Of a stretch of DNA of 42,530 bases, positions 16,494 through 24,140 are shown piece after piece; positions within the stretch are counted from its first letter, which is position 1; each line of letters opens with the position of its first letter. The stretch comes from Flavobacteriales bacterium CG18_big_fil_WC_8_21_14_2_50_32_9 (GTDB lineage Bacteria > Bacteroidota > Bacteroidia > Flavobacteriales_E > Vicingaceae). Under the pieces are notes generated by a model. That model was not told the origin of the DNA. It did no database searches and saw only the letters and a program-made list of their open reading frames with translations. The stretch is taken from contig PCUH01000117.1 in the NCBI GenBank assembly GCA_002770955.1, positions 1,657 to 44,186 on the forward strand, given 5' to 3'. Both the position numbers and the translations under genes were made by a program.

Positions 16494-16883
16494 ATGGAAA
16501 ATCAAACTTTAGTTAAAGAAATTTGCCCAACTACTACACAAAGTTGGATAAAAAAAGGTGCATTATTAGTAGATGTTCGTGAAAAAGATGAGGTAACAGA
16601 ATTGGCTTTTGATGTGCTAAACATCATCAACATTCCATTAAGCGAATTTGAAAATCGTTATAATGAAATATCTAAAGATAAAGATGTTGTTATGGTTTGC
16701 AGAAGTGGTAACAGAAGTTTAAGAGCTGCTGGATTTCTTATCAACAACGGTTACAATGCCGAAAAAGTAGTGAATATGCAACATGGAATTATCCGTTGGG
16801 TTGAAAAAGGATTTCCAACAAAAGGAAATACTTCTATTGCCTCTGGAGGAGATTCTTGTTGTTCTTCTTCAGGCTGTTGTTAA
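16494..16883 (+). CDS. rhodanese-like protein with cysteine-pair tail
   Basis: The protein has 129 residues and one rhodanese domain. GALLVDVREKDEV is at residues 22-34 and the active-site loop CRSGNRS is at 69-75 (Cys69). The domain ends with NMQHGIIRWVEKGFP. After it a glycine/serine-rich tail ends in SCCSSSGCC, adding two Cys-Cys pairs (122-123 and 128-129) that ordinary rhodaneses lack. The tail could bind As(III) or another thiophilic metal, or deliver it to the permease encoded next; this is inference. Single-domain rhodaneses transfer sulfane sulfur. It lies in the ArsR-controlled run of genes, 57 nt before the permease. Confidence 0.87.
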   Translation: MENQTLVKEICPTTTQSWIKKGALLVDVREKDEVTELAFDVLNIINIPLSEFENRYNEISKDKDVVMVCRSGNRSLRAAGFLINNGYNAEKVVNMQHGIIRWVEKGFPTKGNTSIASGGDSCCSSSGCC

Positions 16884-16940
16884 TGAATTACGAACTTCAA
16901 TAAAATCTCTTAATTCGTGATTTATAATTCGTAATTAACT

Positions 16941-17915
16941 ATGTTCAACTGGATACAATACCTTGCTGATTGGCTCATTTATTCTGTTTTTGGAATAGAC
17001 GCAGCAACCCACTTGGGAACAGCCTTGAATTTTTTTGTGTACGACACACTAAAAATCCTATTGCTTTTATTCGTTATCGTTTTTTTTATGGGAATCGTAA
17101 ATGCTTACTTCCCCATTGAAAAACTAAAAGATTATTTGAACCGAAAAAAACTTTATGGTTTAGAATATTTGTTTGCTTCCATTTTTGGAGCAATCACGCC
17201 ATTTTGTTCATGTTCATCAGTTCCTTTATTTATTGGGTTTGTGCAAGGCGGAATACCATTGGGCGTAACCTTTGCCTTTTTGATTACTTCGCCTTTGGTA
17301 AATGAAGTTGCCATTGCCATGTTTATTGGTATGTTTGGGATGAAAGCAACGCTAATTTATGCCATTTCGGGTATTTTGTTGGGGACAATTGGCGGTTGGG
17401 GATTAGGCAAATTTATCCTTGACCCTTTGCTTTCGGATTGGGCAAAAAAAATCTTAGAAAACAAAATGCAACAAAGCGAATATGAAGATGAAAAATTAAC
17501 TTTCACTCAACGCTTGCCTGATATAACGCGTAGTGCTTGGGAAATTGTAAGAGGAGTTTTACTCTATGTAATTATAGGTATTGCTATTGGTGCAGCTATG
17601 CATGGTTATGTTCCCGAGAACTTTTTTGGTCAGTATTTAGGTGGTGGTGAATGGTGGACAGTACCACTTGCTGTAATTCTTGCAGTACCCATGTATGCCA
17701 ATGCAGCAGGAATTGTTCCTGTAATTCAAGTATTTGTTGCCAAAGGAGTTCCTCTTGGAACCGCCATTGCTTTTATGATGGGAACAGTTGGCTTATCCAT
17801 TCCAGAAGCGACCTTATTAAAAAAAGTTATGAGCCTAAAACTGATTGCTATCTATTTCGGAGTGGTTACGTTTTTTATCATTCTCTCAGGATTTATTTTT
17901 AATTGGATTTTATAA
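16941..17915 (+). CDS. arsP: ArsP-type permease (DUF318/SO_0444-like), trivalent organoarsenical efflux
   Basis: This 324-residue membrane protein has about eight transmembrane segments in two similar halves. The first half carries the family signature ITPFCSCSSVPLFIGF, with Cys89 and Cys91, then GIPLGVTFAFLITSPLVNEVA. The second half repeats the pattern with YANAAGIVPVIQVFVAKGVPLGTAIAFMMG. Known ArsP proteins export trivalent methylarsenite and reduced aromatic arsenicals, and the cysteine pair is thought to bind arsenic. Related DUF318 permeases have been linked to other metals, so substrate choice rests on the neighbours: arsR upstream, and arsF-like, arsG-like and arsM genes downstream. 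The ATG at 16941 is preceded by a low-complexity spacer with a long inverted repeat. Confidence 0.85.
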   Translation: MFNWIQYLADWLIYSVFGIDAATHLGTALNFFVYDTLKILLLLFVIVFFMGIVNAYFPIEKLKDYLNRKKLYGLEYLFASIFGAITPFCSCSSVPLFIGFVQGGIPLGVTFAFLITSPLVNEVAIAMFIGMFGMKATLIYAISGILLGTIGGWGLGKFILDPLLSDWAKKILENKMQQSEYEDEKLTFTQRLPDITRSAWEIVRGVLLYVIIGIAIGAAMHGYVPENFFGQYLGGGEWWTVPLAVILAVPMYANAAGIVPVIQVFVAKGVPLGTAIAFMMGTVGLSIPEATLLKKVMSLKLIAIYFGVVTFFIILSGFIFNWIL

Positions 17916-17973
17916 ACTTAATTATGAGCGTCAGATATCATTCTTCAATAGAAAATAACTAGTTAGTTATACA

Positions 17974-17981
17974 TACTTTTG
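17974..17981 (+). promoter_or_regulatory. possible -7 box before cbpA
   Basis: TACTTTTG matches TAnnTTTG exactly and lies 67 nt before the cbpA ATG. A 10-bp palindrome TAACTAGTTA (17956-17965) sits just upstream, and no -33 TTG is visible. It may allow transcription of the chaperone genes apart from the arsR-controlled genes. No ArsR-like repeat is found here. Confidence 0.3.
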
Positions 17982-18047
17982 AGTGTGATTATTTCAAAAA
18001 TGTAAAAAGTTAGCAAAAGTAATATTAGTGAAACTGAAAAATAAATT

Positions 18048-18944
18048 ATGGAATTTATAGATTATTATAAAATTTTAGGAATATCCAAAACGGCAACTGA
18101 AAAGGATATTAAAACTGCTTATCGTAAGCTCGCCAGAAAATATCATCCCGACTTAAACCCTAACAATAAAGAAGCGGAAAAGAAATTTAAAGAAATTAAC
18201 GAAGCGAATGAGGTGTTGAGTGATGCTGGAAAACGAAAGAAATACGATGAGTTTGGTAAGGATTGGAAACATGCGGATGAAATTAAAAAAAACCAACAGC
18301 AACAACAATCTTACGCTAATGAAAATCAACAACAAGGTTATGGAGAATTTTCAGGCGATTTTTCCGACTTTTTTGAATCGATGTATGGCAATAGTGGAGC
18401 GAGAAGCAGGCAAACAAAATTTAGAGGTCAGGATTTGAATGCTGAATTGCATTTGAATCTAAAAGATGTTTATAAATCACAACAACAAACACTAACGATT
18501 AATGGCAATAACATTCGTTTAACATTTCCTGCAGGTATTGAAAATGGTCAGACGATTAAAATAAGTGGACATGGGACTAAAGGGGTAAATGGTGGTCCTA
18601 ATGGAGATTTGTACATTACTTTTTCAATAAAAAACGACACCAAATTTAAACGAGAAGGAAGTAATTTATATACAACTGCCGATTTAGACCTTTATACAGC
18701 CTTGCTGGGTGGTGAGGTTTTGATTGACACCTTTGATGGTAAAGTTAAATTGAAAGTAGCTCCAGAAACGCAATCAGGCACAAAAGTTAAATTGAAAGGC
18801 AAAGGTTTTCCGGTATATAAAAAAGAGAATCAATTTGGCGATTTATATGTTACGTATCAAATAAAATTGCCTACCAACCTATCAGATAAAGAAAAAGAGC
18901 TATTAACAGAATTACAAAAACTTAGAGATAATGGAAACAACTAA
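18048..18944 (+). CDS. cbpA: CbpA-type J-domain co-chaperone (DnaJ family without zinc finger)
   Basis: The protein has 298 residues. The N-terminal J domain (about 1-70) has the HPD motif at 33-35 (KYHPDLNPNN). A Gln/Asn- and Gly/Phe-rich linker follows. Two C-terminal substrate-binding domains run from about 125 to 290, for example LKGKGFPVYKKENQFGDLYV. There is no CxxCxGxG zinc-finger region, which marks the CbpA class rather than DnaJ. It stimulates Hsp70 (DnaK), encoded elsewhere. The cbpM-like gene overlaps it by 14 bp, the usual pairing for this class. Its place between arsenic-efflux genes suggests a link with arsenite-induced protein misfolding; that link is inference. Confidence 0.92.
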   Translation: MEFIDYYKILGISKTATEKDIKTAYRKLARKYHPDLNPNNKEAEKKFKEINEANEVLSDAGKRKKYDEFGKDWKHADEIKKNQQQQQSYANENQQQGYGEFSGDFSDFFESMYGNSGARSRQTKFRGQDLNAELHLNLKDVYKSQQQTLTINGNNIRLTFPAGIENGQTIKISGHGTKGVNGGPNGDLYITFSIKNDTKFKREGSNLYTTADLDLYTALLGGEVLIDTFDGKVKLKVAPETQSGTKVKLKGKGFPVYKKENQFGDLYVTYQIKLPTNLSDKEKELLTELQKLRDNGNN

Positions 18945-19227
18945 TTTGATACTTATTGAAAAATGCTGCTCCAGTTTAGAAGTAGAATTTTCTTTTATTA
19001 ATTCTTTAAATGAGTATGGACTCGTTGATATAATCGTTTTAGAGGACAAAAAATACATTTCAAATGAACAGTTAAAAGATGTTGAAAGAGCGATACATTT
19101 TCATCATGAGTTAAATATTAACATGGAAGGTATTGATGTTATTTACAATTTGCTTAAGCAGATTGATCATTTACAAGAAGAGTTAAGGATAACAAAAAAC
19201 AAGTTGAATTTGTTTGATTTAGAATAA
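18931..19227 (+). CDS. cbpM: CbpM-like chaperone modulator
   Basis: This 98-residue protein overlaps the 3' end of cbpA by 14 bp. It has the CbpM plan: an N-terminal MerR-type helix-turn-helix-like region (LNEYGLVDIIVLEDKKYISNEQLKDVERAIHFHHELNINMEGIDVI) and a C-terminal coiled coil (LKQIDHLQEELRITKNKLNLF). CbpM proteins bind the J domain of CbpA and block its co-chaperone and DNA-binding activity. A Cys-Cys pair near residues 12-13 (EKCCSS) is unusual for the family and could be metal- or redox-sensitive; this is speculation. The DinB gene follows 7 nt after its stop. Confidence 0.85.
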   Translation: METTNLILIEKCCSSLEVEFSFINSLNEYGLVDIIVLEDKKYISNEQLKDVERAIHFHHELNINMEGIDVIYNLLKQIDHLQEELRITKNKLNLFDLE

Positions 19228-19234
19228 AGAAAAA

Positions 19235-19693
19235 ATGAAAACAAAAACAGATACTTTACTCAAACTTTGGTTAGAAACCCGAACACGATTTTCCATTCAG
19301 TTAGAAAAGCTTACGGAAGAAGATTTACAAAAGAAATTAGGTAGCTCTCCCAATTCTTTTGGTTTTTTGATACGCCATATTGGGGAAGTAGAATTATTGT
19401 TTGCTAAAAATGTATTTGGCGATAGCTCAGTAAAAGTAACCGCCAAAACGGTAATTGAAAAACGAGATATTGGCGAATGGACAGATTTAAACGCATTGAA
19501 AAATTATGTTGGGGAATCTTTCGAAAAACTGAAGTCTATTGTTGAAAAACAAACAGATAAAGACTGGGAAAGCACCATCACTACTAAAGAATTTGGCACA
19601 AAAACCAAAGCTAAAGCTTTTGGACGAATTGTTTCGCATACAGCTTATCATTCAGGACAACTCTCAATTATTAATAAATATGAAACCAATTAA
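19235..19693 (+). CDS. DinB superfamily protein
   Basis: The protein has 152 residues in a four-helix bundle of the DinB/YfiT-like type. The three metal-coordinating histidines typical of the fold are visible: His48 in LIRHIGEVE, and His135 and His139 in SHTAYHSGQ. Such proteins bind divalent metal, and some act as thiol-dependent S-transferases, for example with bacillithiol. In a cluster built around thiol-reactive arsenic, a thiol-transfer role is attractive but unproven. It starts 7 nt after cbpM, so it is almost certainly co-transcribed with the chaperone genes. The next gene starts 57 nt further on, after a short AT-rich direct repeat. Confidence 0.85.
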   Translation: MKTKTDTLLKLWLETRTRFSIQLEKLTEEDLQKKLGSSPNSFGFLIRHIGEVELLFAKNVFGDSSVKVTAKTVIEKRDIGEWTDLNALKNYVGESFEKLKSIVEKQTDKDWESTITTKEFGTKTKAKAFGRIVSHTAYHSGQLSIINKYETN

Positions 19694-19750
19694 ATTTTAA
19701 ATATCATGAACACGAAGTCTCACGAATACAATAATCTAAAATCTAAAATC

Positions 19751-20167
19751 ATGAGTAAAACACAAAACATTTTTTTATCAATTGCAACAGTAGTGATGTT
19801 GCTTTTTACCGCTTGTAATAGCGAAGCTCAAAACAAAAAACAAACAGTAACTACTGCTTCCGAAAATAAAATTGAAGTCATACAATTTCATTCAGAACAC
19901 CGCTGTATGACTTGTAATAAAATTGAAGCATTAACAAAAGAAACGCTGAAAAGCTATCCAAACATTCCTTTTTCGTTAGTAAATGTAGATGATGCCAAAA
20001 ACGAAAAAAAGGCTGAACAATTTGAAGCTACAGGTACGGCATTATTTCTTTATAATCCAAAAACAGGTAAGAAAAAAGACTTAACCGATTTTGCTTTTAT
20101 GAATGCTGGAAATAAAGATAAGTTTATTGAGGGGTTGAAGAAAGAGATTAATCTATTTATTAAATAG
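19751..20167 (+). CDS. arsF: ArsF-family thioredoxin-like lipoprotein
   Basis: The start is the ATG at 19751; an upstream in-frame ATG (19706) would put 15 polar residues before the signal. The signal (MSKTQNIFLSIATVVMLLFT) ends in a lipobox LFTAC, with Cys22 as the lipidation site. The mature protein begins NSEAQNKK and has a thioredoxin-like domain with the active site EHRCMTCNK. This fits the family annotated as nitrophenyl-compound nitroreductase subunit ArsF, described with ArsE and ArsG in nitroarsenical reduction and efflux. The anchor places it on the periplasmic face. The next gene encodes an ArsG-like, CcdA-type membrane protein, the expected partner. The ArsF name rests on recognition of family and context. 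Confidence 0.75.
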   Translation: MSKTQNIFLSIATVVMLLFTACNSEAQNKKQTVTTASENKIEVIQFHSEHRCMTCNKIEALTKETLKSYPNIPFSLVNVDDAKNEKKAEQFEATGTALFLYNPKTGKKKDLTDFAFMNAGNKDKFIEGLKKEINLFIK

Positions 20168-20221
20168 AGTCTGTCTGTAAAGCCCAACTTCTTCATTATT
20201 CTTGTTTTAAAAACCAGTCAT

Positions 20222-20235
20222 CCCGATCTATCGGG
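20222..20235. repeat. CCCGAT...ATCGGG hairpin in the arsF-arsG spacer
   Basis: CCCGATCTATCGGG is a short palindrome of a kind common between genes in Bacteroidota. It lies in a 166-bp spacer and is not followed by a strong U-run, so termination is uncertain. Similar words occur at 37127-37159. Confidence 0.5.
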
Positions 20236-20333
20236 GCTCCTGATTTTCAAAACTTCGAAAGCCTCGAATTTGAACTCTACAGTTCAGCCTCTCGACTTCA
20301 AAGACACTAAATCGTAACTCGTAAATCAAAACT

Positions 20334-21047
20334 ATGGAATGGTTAAATGAACTAGCACAAAATCGAGAAACACCTTTGTTGGCAGCTTTTGCCTTAGGTT
20401 TATTAACAGCTATTGCTCCTTGTCCGTTGGCAACCAATATAACAGCAACTGCTTACATTGCCAAAACTATTACTGATAAGAAAAAAGTACTTTTAAGCGG
20501 CTTGCTTTATACCTTGGGTAGAGTGTTTTCCTACACCTTAATCGGAGCTATCATTTATTTTGGAGCAAGTAAATTTCAAATTGCAAAGCTTTTTCAAGGA
20601 AATGGCGAAAAATACATCGGATTTGTTCTAATCATTATTGGGTTAATCATGCTGGATGTTATCAAGCTCAATTTTATCAAAGGTGGAAACTTAACCGACA
20701 AACTTTCGGATAAATTCAAAACCAAAGGTTTATTAGGTTCATTCCTTTTAGGAGCACTGTTCGCCTTAGCTTTTTGTCCTTACAGCGGAGCGTTATTTTT
20801 TGCTATGTTGATACCAATGACACTTTCAACCAGTGCAGGATTAGCATTACCAGTAGTTTTCTCATTTGGCACAGGTTTACCAGTAATTCTTTTTGCTTTT
20901 GTTATTGCATTTAGCATGGAGAAATTGGGTATGTATTTTAAAGTCATCACCAAAGTAGAAAAAGTAATGCGTTTTGTGGCTGGAGTGGTTTTCATATTAA
21001 CAGGCTTGTATTACATCAACATCTATTTTAAATTGATTTTAAATTGA
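20334..21047 (+). CDS. arsG: ArsG-family / CcdA-like permease
   Basis: The protein has 237 residues and about six transmembrane segments. The layout is that of CcdA/DsbD: an internal duplication with one cysteine in the first half (TAIAPCPLATNI, Cys30) and one in the second (LAFCPYSGALFF, Cys148). The ArsG group of aromatic aminobenzylarsenical efflux permeases shares this fold, and the ArsF-like lipoprotein gene directly upstream supports that assignment. A general disulfide-carrier role (CcdA) is the alternative: it could pass electrons to the CMTC site of the ArsF-like protein. The ATG at 20334 gives MEWLNELAQNRETP before the first membrane helix. Confidence 0.8.
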   Translation: MEWLNELAQNRETPLLAAFALGLLTAIAPCPLATNITATAYIAKTITDKKKVLLSGLLYTLGRVFSYTLIGAIIYFGASKFQIAKLFQGNGEKYIGFVLIIIGLIMLDVIKLNFIKGGNLTDKLSDKFKTKGLLGSFLLGALFALAFCPYSGALFFAMLIPMTLSTSAGLALPVVFSFGTGLPVILFAFVIAFSMEKLGMYFKVITKVEKVMRFVAGVVFILTGLYYINIYFKLILN

Positions 21048-21094
21048 TTTAAAAAATTTAATTAACTATTATTTATAACTTTAAATTAAATACC

Positions 21095-21886
21095 ATGACA
21101 AAAAACATTAAAGAAACTGTGAAACAAACATACACAGCAGCAGTACAAAACGGTAGCGGTTGTGGATGTGGTCCATCTTGTTGTTCACCAGAACAATCAA
21201 CATCATTTTTAGACGAAAACTACAAAAAGGTAGCAGGTTATCAAGAAATTGCCGACTATGGTTTGGGCTGTGGTTTGCCTACCGAAATTGCAGACATCAA
21301 AAAAGGAAACATCGTTTTAGACCTTGGTTCGGGTGCAGGAAATGACATTTTTATTGCCAGAAATCAAGTTGGAGAAGCTGGAAAAGTTATCGGTGTTGAC
21401 TTTACAGAAGCAATGATAGAAAAAGCAAATGAAAACAAAAACAAATTAGGTTTCGAAAATGTAGCATTTATTTTGGGCGACATTGAAGAATTGCCTGTTG
21501 ATTCAGAAACTGTTGATGTAGTGATTAGTAACTGTGTGATGAATTTAGTTCCAGATAAAAACAAAGCCTATCAAGAAGTTTTTCGAGTGTTAAAATCAGG
21601 TGGACATTTTAGTATTTCGGATGTGGTTCTGAACTCAGATTTACCAAAAGGAATTTTAAAGGCTGCCGAAATGTATGCAAATTGCGTATCGGGAGCATTA
21701 GAAAAAAAAGCGTATTTATCTGTAATTGAAAATGCAGGGTTTCAAGATTTAGAAATTAGAAAAGAACATGAAATTAACTTACCCGATAGTTTACTTTTAC
21801 AATTTATAAGCAACCAAGAATTGGAAACATATAGAAAAAACAAAAGTGCAATCATCAGTATCACTATTAACGCTAAAAAACAATAA
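21095..21886 (+). CDS. arsM: arsenite S-adenosylmethionine methyltransferase ArsM
   Basis: The protein has 263 residues with an SAM-binding Rossmann core: VLDLGSGAGNDIF at 74-86 and a GDIEELP segment at 128-134. The three conserved arsenic-binding cysteines of ArsM enzymes are present at Cys59 (GLGCGLP), Cys147 (SNCVMNLV) and Cys197 (ANCVSGAL); the 50-residue spacing of the last two matches well-studied ArsM enzymes. The N-terminus adds a dense cysteine cluster, SGCGCGPSCC at 21-30, as in many bacterial ArsM proteins. The enzyme methylates As(III) to mono-, di- and trimethyl forms. Methylarsenite made here is a substrate for ArsP-type efflux, which fits the cluster. It starts 47 nt after the ArsG-like gene. 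Confidence 0.93.
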   Translation: MTKNIKETVKQTYTAAVQNGSGCGCGPSCCSPEQSTSFLDENYKKVAGYQEIADYGLGCGLPTEIADIKKGNIVLDLGSGAGNDIFIARNQVGEAGKVIGVDFTEAMIEKANENKNKLGFENVAFILGDIEELPVDSETVDVVISNCVMNLVPDKNKAYQEVFRVLKSGGHFSISDVVLNSDLPKGILKAAEMYANCVSGALEKKAYLSVIENAGFQDLEIRKEHEINLPDSLLLQFISNQELETYRKNKSAIISITINAKKQ

Positions 21887-22018
21887 ACTACGAATACATT
21901 AAAGTAAAAGTTTTTATCTTTGTTTTCACTTTTGGTAAGTTGTCATTCAACCATCAATGGATTGGAGGAAATCAAACCAATAACAAATCCTTAGTCACCG
22001 ACAAAAAAGAAAAATAAT
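21887..22018. other. intergenic region with promoter box before decayed gene
   Basis: TATCTTTG at 21915-21922 is an exact TAnnTTTG box, about 97 nt before the ATG of the remnant at 22019. I see nothing else in this stretch. Confidence 0.35.
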
Positions 22019-22098
22019 ATGGAAATAAAATTGCAATCAACAATCACTTGTTAAAACTGCGGGCACCACAAAAAGAAGAAACAATGCCCAAAAGCTAA
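22019..22098 (+). pseudogene. remnant of a small cysteine-motif (GDCCVFCSYG-type) metal-resistance protein
   Basis: The ATG at 22019 starts MEIKLQSTITC, then TAA at 22052, then in the same frame NCGHHKK (22055-22075). After a frame change comes EETMPKS and a stop at 22096. Put together, this resembles the N-terminus of the short GDCCVFCSYG-type proteins found next to mercury and arsenic genes in Bacteroidota, which begin with a C-P-N-C-G-H segment and an E-x-M-P segment. A nonsense change replaces the proline and a frameshift follows; the rest of the gene, to about 22190, is unrecognisable. The identification rests on about 25 residues and is tentative. Confidence 0.45.
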
Positions 22099-22198
22099 AG
22101 ACTCGTTGCATCCGTAGCACAAACAATGAATTGAAATCGAACGCCTTATAAATTAAAAGAGCGGTGAGATAAATATGTGTTGAACAGAACTGGTTTTT

Positions 22199-22966
22199 TT
22201 ATGGAGTTATTCCTTTAAAAACCATTTCTGTAGGTCCAATTAACCATATATCGGTAAATTTAGCCGCATCTCTTTTAAAGGCAACTTTTAACAAACCTCC
22301 TTGTGTTTGAATTTCTATTTTTGATGCCCCTAATTGTTGTTGGTCAGCAATGCTCAACGCTACTGCGGTTACTCCTGTTCCACACGAAAGCGTTTCATCC
22401 TCCACTCCTCTTTCATAAGTACGAAGGGTTGTTTTGCCATTTTTTTGTTCCACAAAATTAACATTAGTTCCTTCATTTTCAAACCTTTCGTTATAACGAA
22501 TTGCTGCTCCTTGCTCTTTAACATTGAGCGTTTGCAAGTTATCTGTTTGAATAATATAATGCGGAGATCCTGTATCAATAAAGTAATAATCCGCTCCTTT
22601 TTCTATGTTTTCCACATCGTGCATTTTCAAACTCACTTCACCATTTTTGTTTATCCATGCTTCATGCTCTCCATCGGTTGATAAGAAATAAGCCTGACTT
22701 TCAATAATTCCTAAATACTTAGCAAAAGCAACAGCACATCTACTTCCGTTTCCACAAAAACTTTTAGAACCATCGGCATTAAAATAGATCATTTCAAAAT
22801 CAAATTCACTGTGGTTTTCAATTAAAATTAAGCCATCTGCTCCTATGCCAAATTTCCTATTGCATAGTTGTTGCACCAACTGAATGTTTGTTTTATCAAA
22901 CACATTACTCCGATTGTCTATCATCACAAAATCATTTCCTGTTCCTTGGTATTTATAGAAGTTCAT
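22199..22966 (-). CDS. dapF: diaminopimelate epimerase
   Basis: The 255-residue protein converts LL-diaminopimelate to the meso form for peptidoglycan and lysine synthesis, in the cytoplasm. Both catalytic cysteines are in their family motifs: Cys71 in FCGNGSRCA and Cys195 in TLSCGTGVTA. The N-terminus YKYQGTGNDFVMIDNR and the middle TGSPHYII are also typical. It is slightly shorter than the E. coli enzyme. It is oriented against the arsenic cluster and marks the return to housekeeping genes. The glycosyltransferase gene upstream on the same strand ends 33 nt before its start, so they may be co-transcribed. Confidence 0.96.
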   Translation of the reverse strand: MNFYKYQGTGNDFVMIDNRSNVFDKTNIQLVQQLCNRKFGIGADGLILIENHSEFDFEMIYFNADGSKSFCGNGSRCAVAFAKYLGIIESQAYFLSTDGEHEAWINKNGEVSLKMHDVENIEKGADYYFIDTGSPHYIIQTDNLQTLNVKEQGAAIRYNERFENEGTNVNFVEQKNGKTTLRTYERGVEDETLSCGTGVTAVALSIADQQQLGASKIEIQTQGGLLKVAFKRDAAKFTDIWLIGPTEMVFKGITP

Positions 22967-22999
22967 AGTATTAGTTTAAAATTTGTTTAAGAGTTTATC

Positions 23000-24130
23000 T
23001 TAAAGCGAGTTCTTTAAATTGTAAATAGCTTCAGTTAATTTATTCCAATTATATTTTTCTTTTTCTTGCTTAACTCCTTCAATAAAATCATTTTCTCTAT
23101 GGTTATTAAAAAAATCAACTAAAGCACTTGCAACAGCATTAGAATTAGGCTCAACAACATAACCTACCTTTTGGTGAGAAACCATTTCTTTTAAACCTCC
23201 AACATCAGTTACCAACATTGGTTTATTGAAATGATAAGCAATTTGAGTAACCCCACTTTGTGTTGCATTTTTGTATGGTTGTGCCACAATGTCAACAGCA
23301 CAAAAATAATTTGCTACTTGATTATCAGTAATAAATTCATTTATGAGAATAATATGTTCTTGAATATTTAATTTTTTCATTAAGTCGAGATAAGGTTGCT
23401 CGTCTTCATAAAATTCTCCTGCAATAATTAGTTTTATGTTCGTTTTATCAATTCTTTTATCGGCAAAAGCTTCAAGTAAAATATCCAACCCTTTGTATTT
23501 TCTAATAATTCCAAAAAACAAGATATATTTAAAATTAGAAGCTAAGTTAAGAGCCTGTTGGGCATTACTTTTTGATTTTTCATCGCCAAAATTATCATAC
23601 AACGGATGTGGAGATATTTTTTTAGGTTTGAAAGGTGCAAAATTATTCAAATCGTCAAACACACGTTGCGATAACACTAAAAATGCGTCCATTTTAGAAG
23701 TAAAGAATTTTGTTAAACACCTGTCTCCTATTCTTTTTTCGTGAGGAATAATGTTATGAGCAAGAGCAATACATTTAGTTTTTTTATTTTTTCTTGAAAT
23801 GGAAGCAATTGTTCCAAAACAAGGAGCCATAAAAGGCATCCAGTAATTAAAAATTACCATATCGGGTTGATGTTGTTTGAGTTGCTTCCCTACTTTTATC
23901 CACGAAAATGGATTTATTGAATTTATTTTTCTAGAAATGGTTAAATCATTAGAACTATCTGAATCTGAAAATTGTGTTTTACCTGGAAATAAAAAACTTG
24001 GATATTGAAGTGTAAACGTAATTATTTCAACTTCGTGTTTTTCTTCAATAAATTGTTGAGCTAATCGTTCCGTAAAAAGTGCAATTCCTCCTCGATACGG
24101 ATAGGCTGGACCTATAATTACAATTTTCAT
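23000..24130 (-). CDS. glycosyltransferase family 4 protein
   Basis: The 376-residue protein has the GT-B fold of GT4 enzymes. The N-terminal domain opens with IVIIGPAYPYRGGIALFTERLAQ, carrying the Gly-Gly-Ile donor/acceptor loop. The C-terminal domain has KYILFFGIIRKYKGLDILLEAF near residues 200-221, and later PYKNATQSGVTQIAYHFNKPMLVTDVGGL with the nucleotide-sugar site (the usual E-x7-E motif is only loosely kept). It probably adds a sugar to a lipid-linked or cell-surface glycan. It is encoded 10 nt downstream of the GT2 gene, so the two enzymes likely act in one glycan pathway. Donor and acceptor cannot be told from sequence. Confidence 0.88.
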   Translation of the reverse strand: MKIVIIGPAYPYRGGIALFTERLAQQFIEEKHEVEIITFTLQYPSFLFPGKTQFSDSDSSNDLTISRKINSINPFSWIKVGKQLKQHQPDMVIFNYWMPFMAPCFGTIASISRKNKKTKCIALAHNIIPHEKRIGDRCLTKFFTSKMDAFLVLSQRVFDDLNNFAPFKPKKISPHPLYDNFGDEKSKSNAQQALNLASNFKYILFFGIIRKYKGLDILLEAFADKRIDKTNIKLIIAGEFYEDEQPYLDLMKKLNIQEHIILINEFITDNQVANYFCAVDIVAQPYKNATQSGVTQIAYHFNKPMLVTDVGGLKEMVSHQKVGYVVEPNSNAVASALVDFFNNHRENDFIEGVKQEKEKYNWNKLTEAIYNLKNSL

Positions 24131-24140
24131 TTATATTCTT

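Noticed and set aside
12805..22198. Prophage or conjugative element carrying the restriction-modification and arsenic genes
   Set aside because: No integrase, transposase, phage structural or transfer genes are present, and I found no terminal repeats at the edges.
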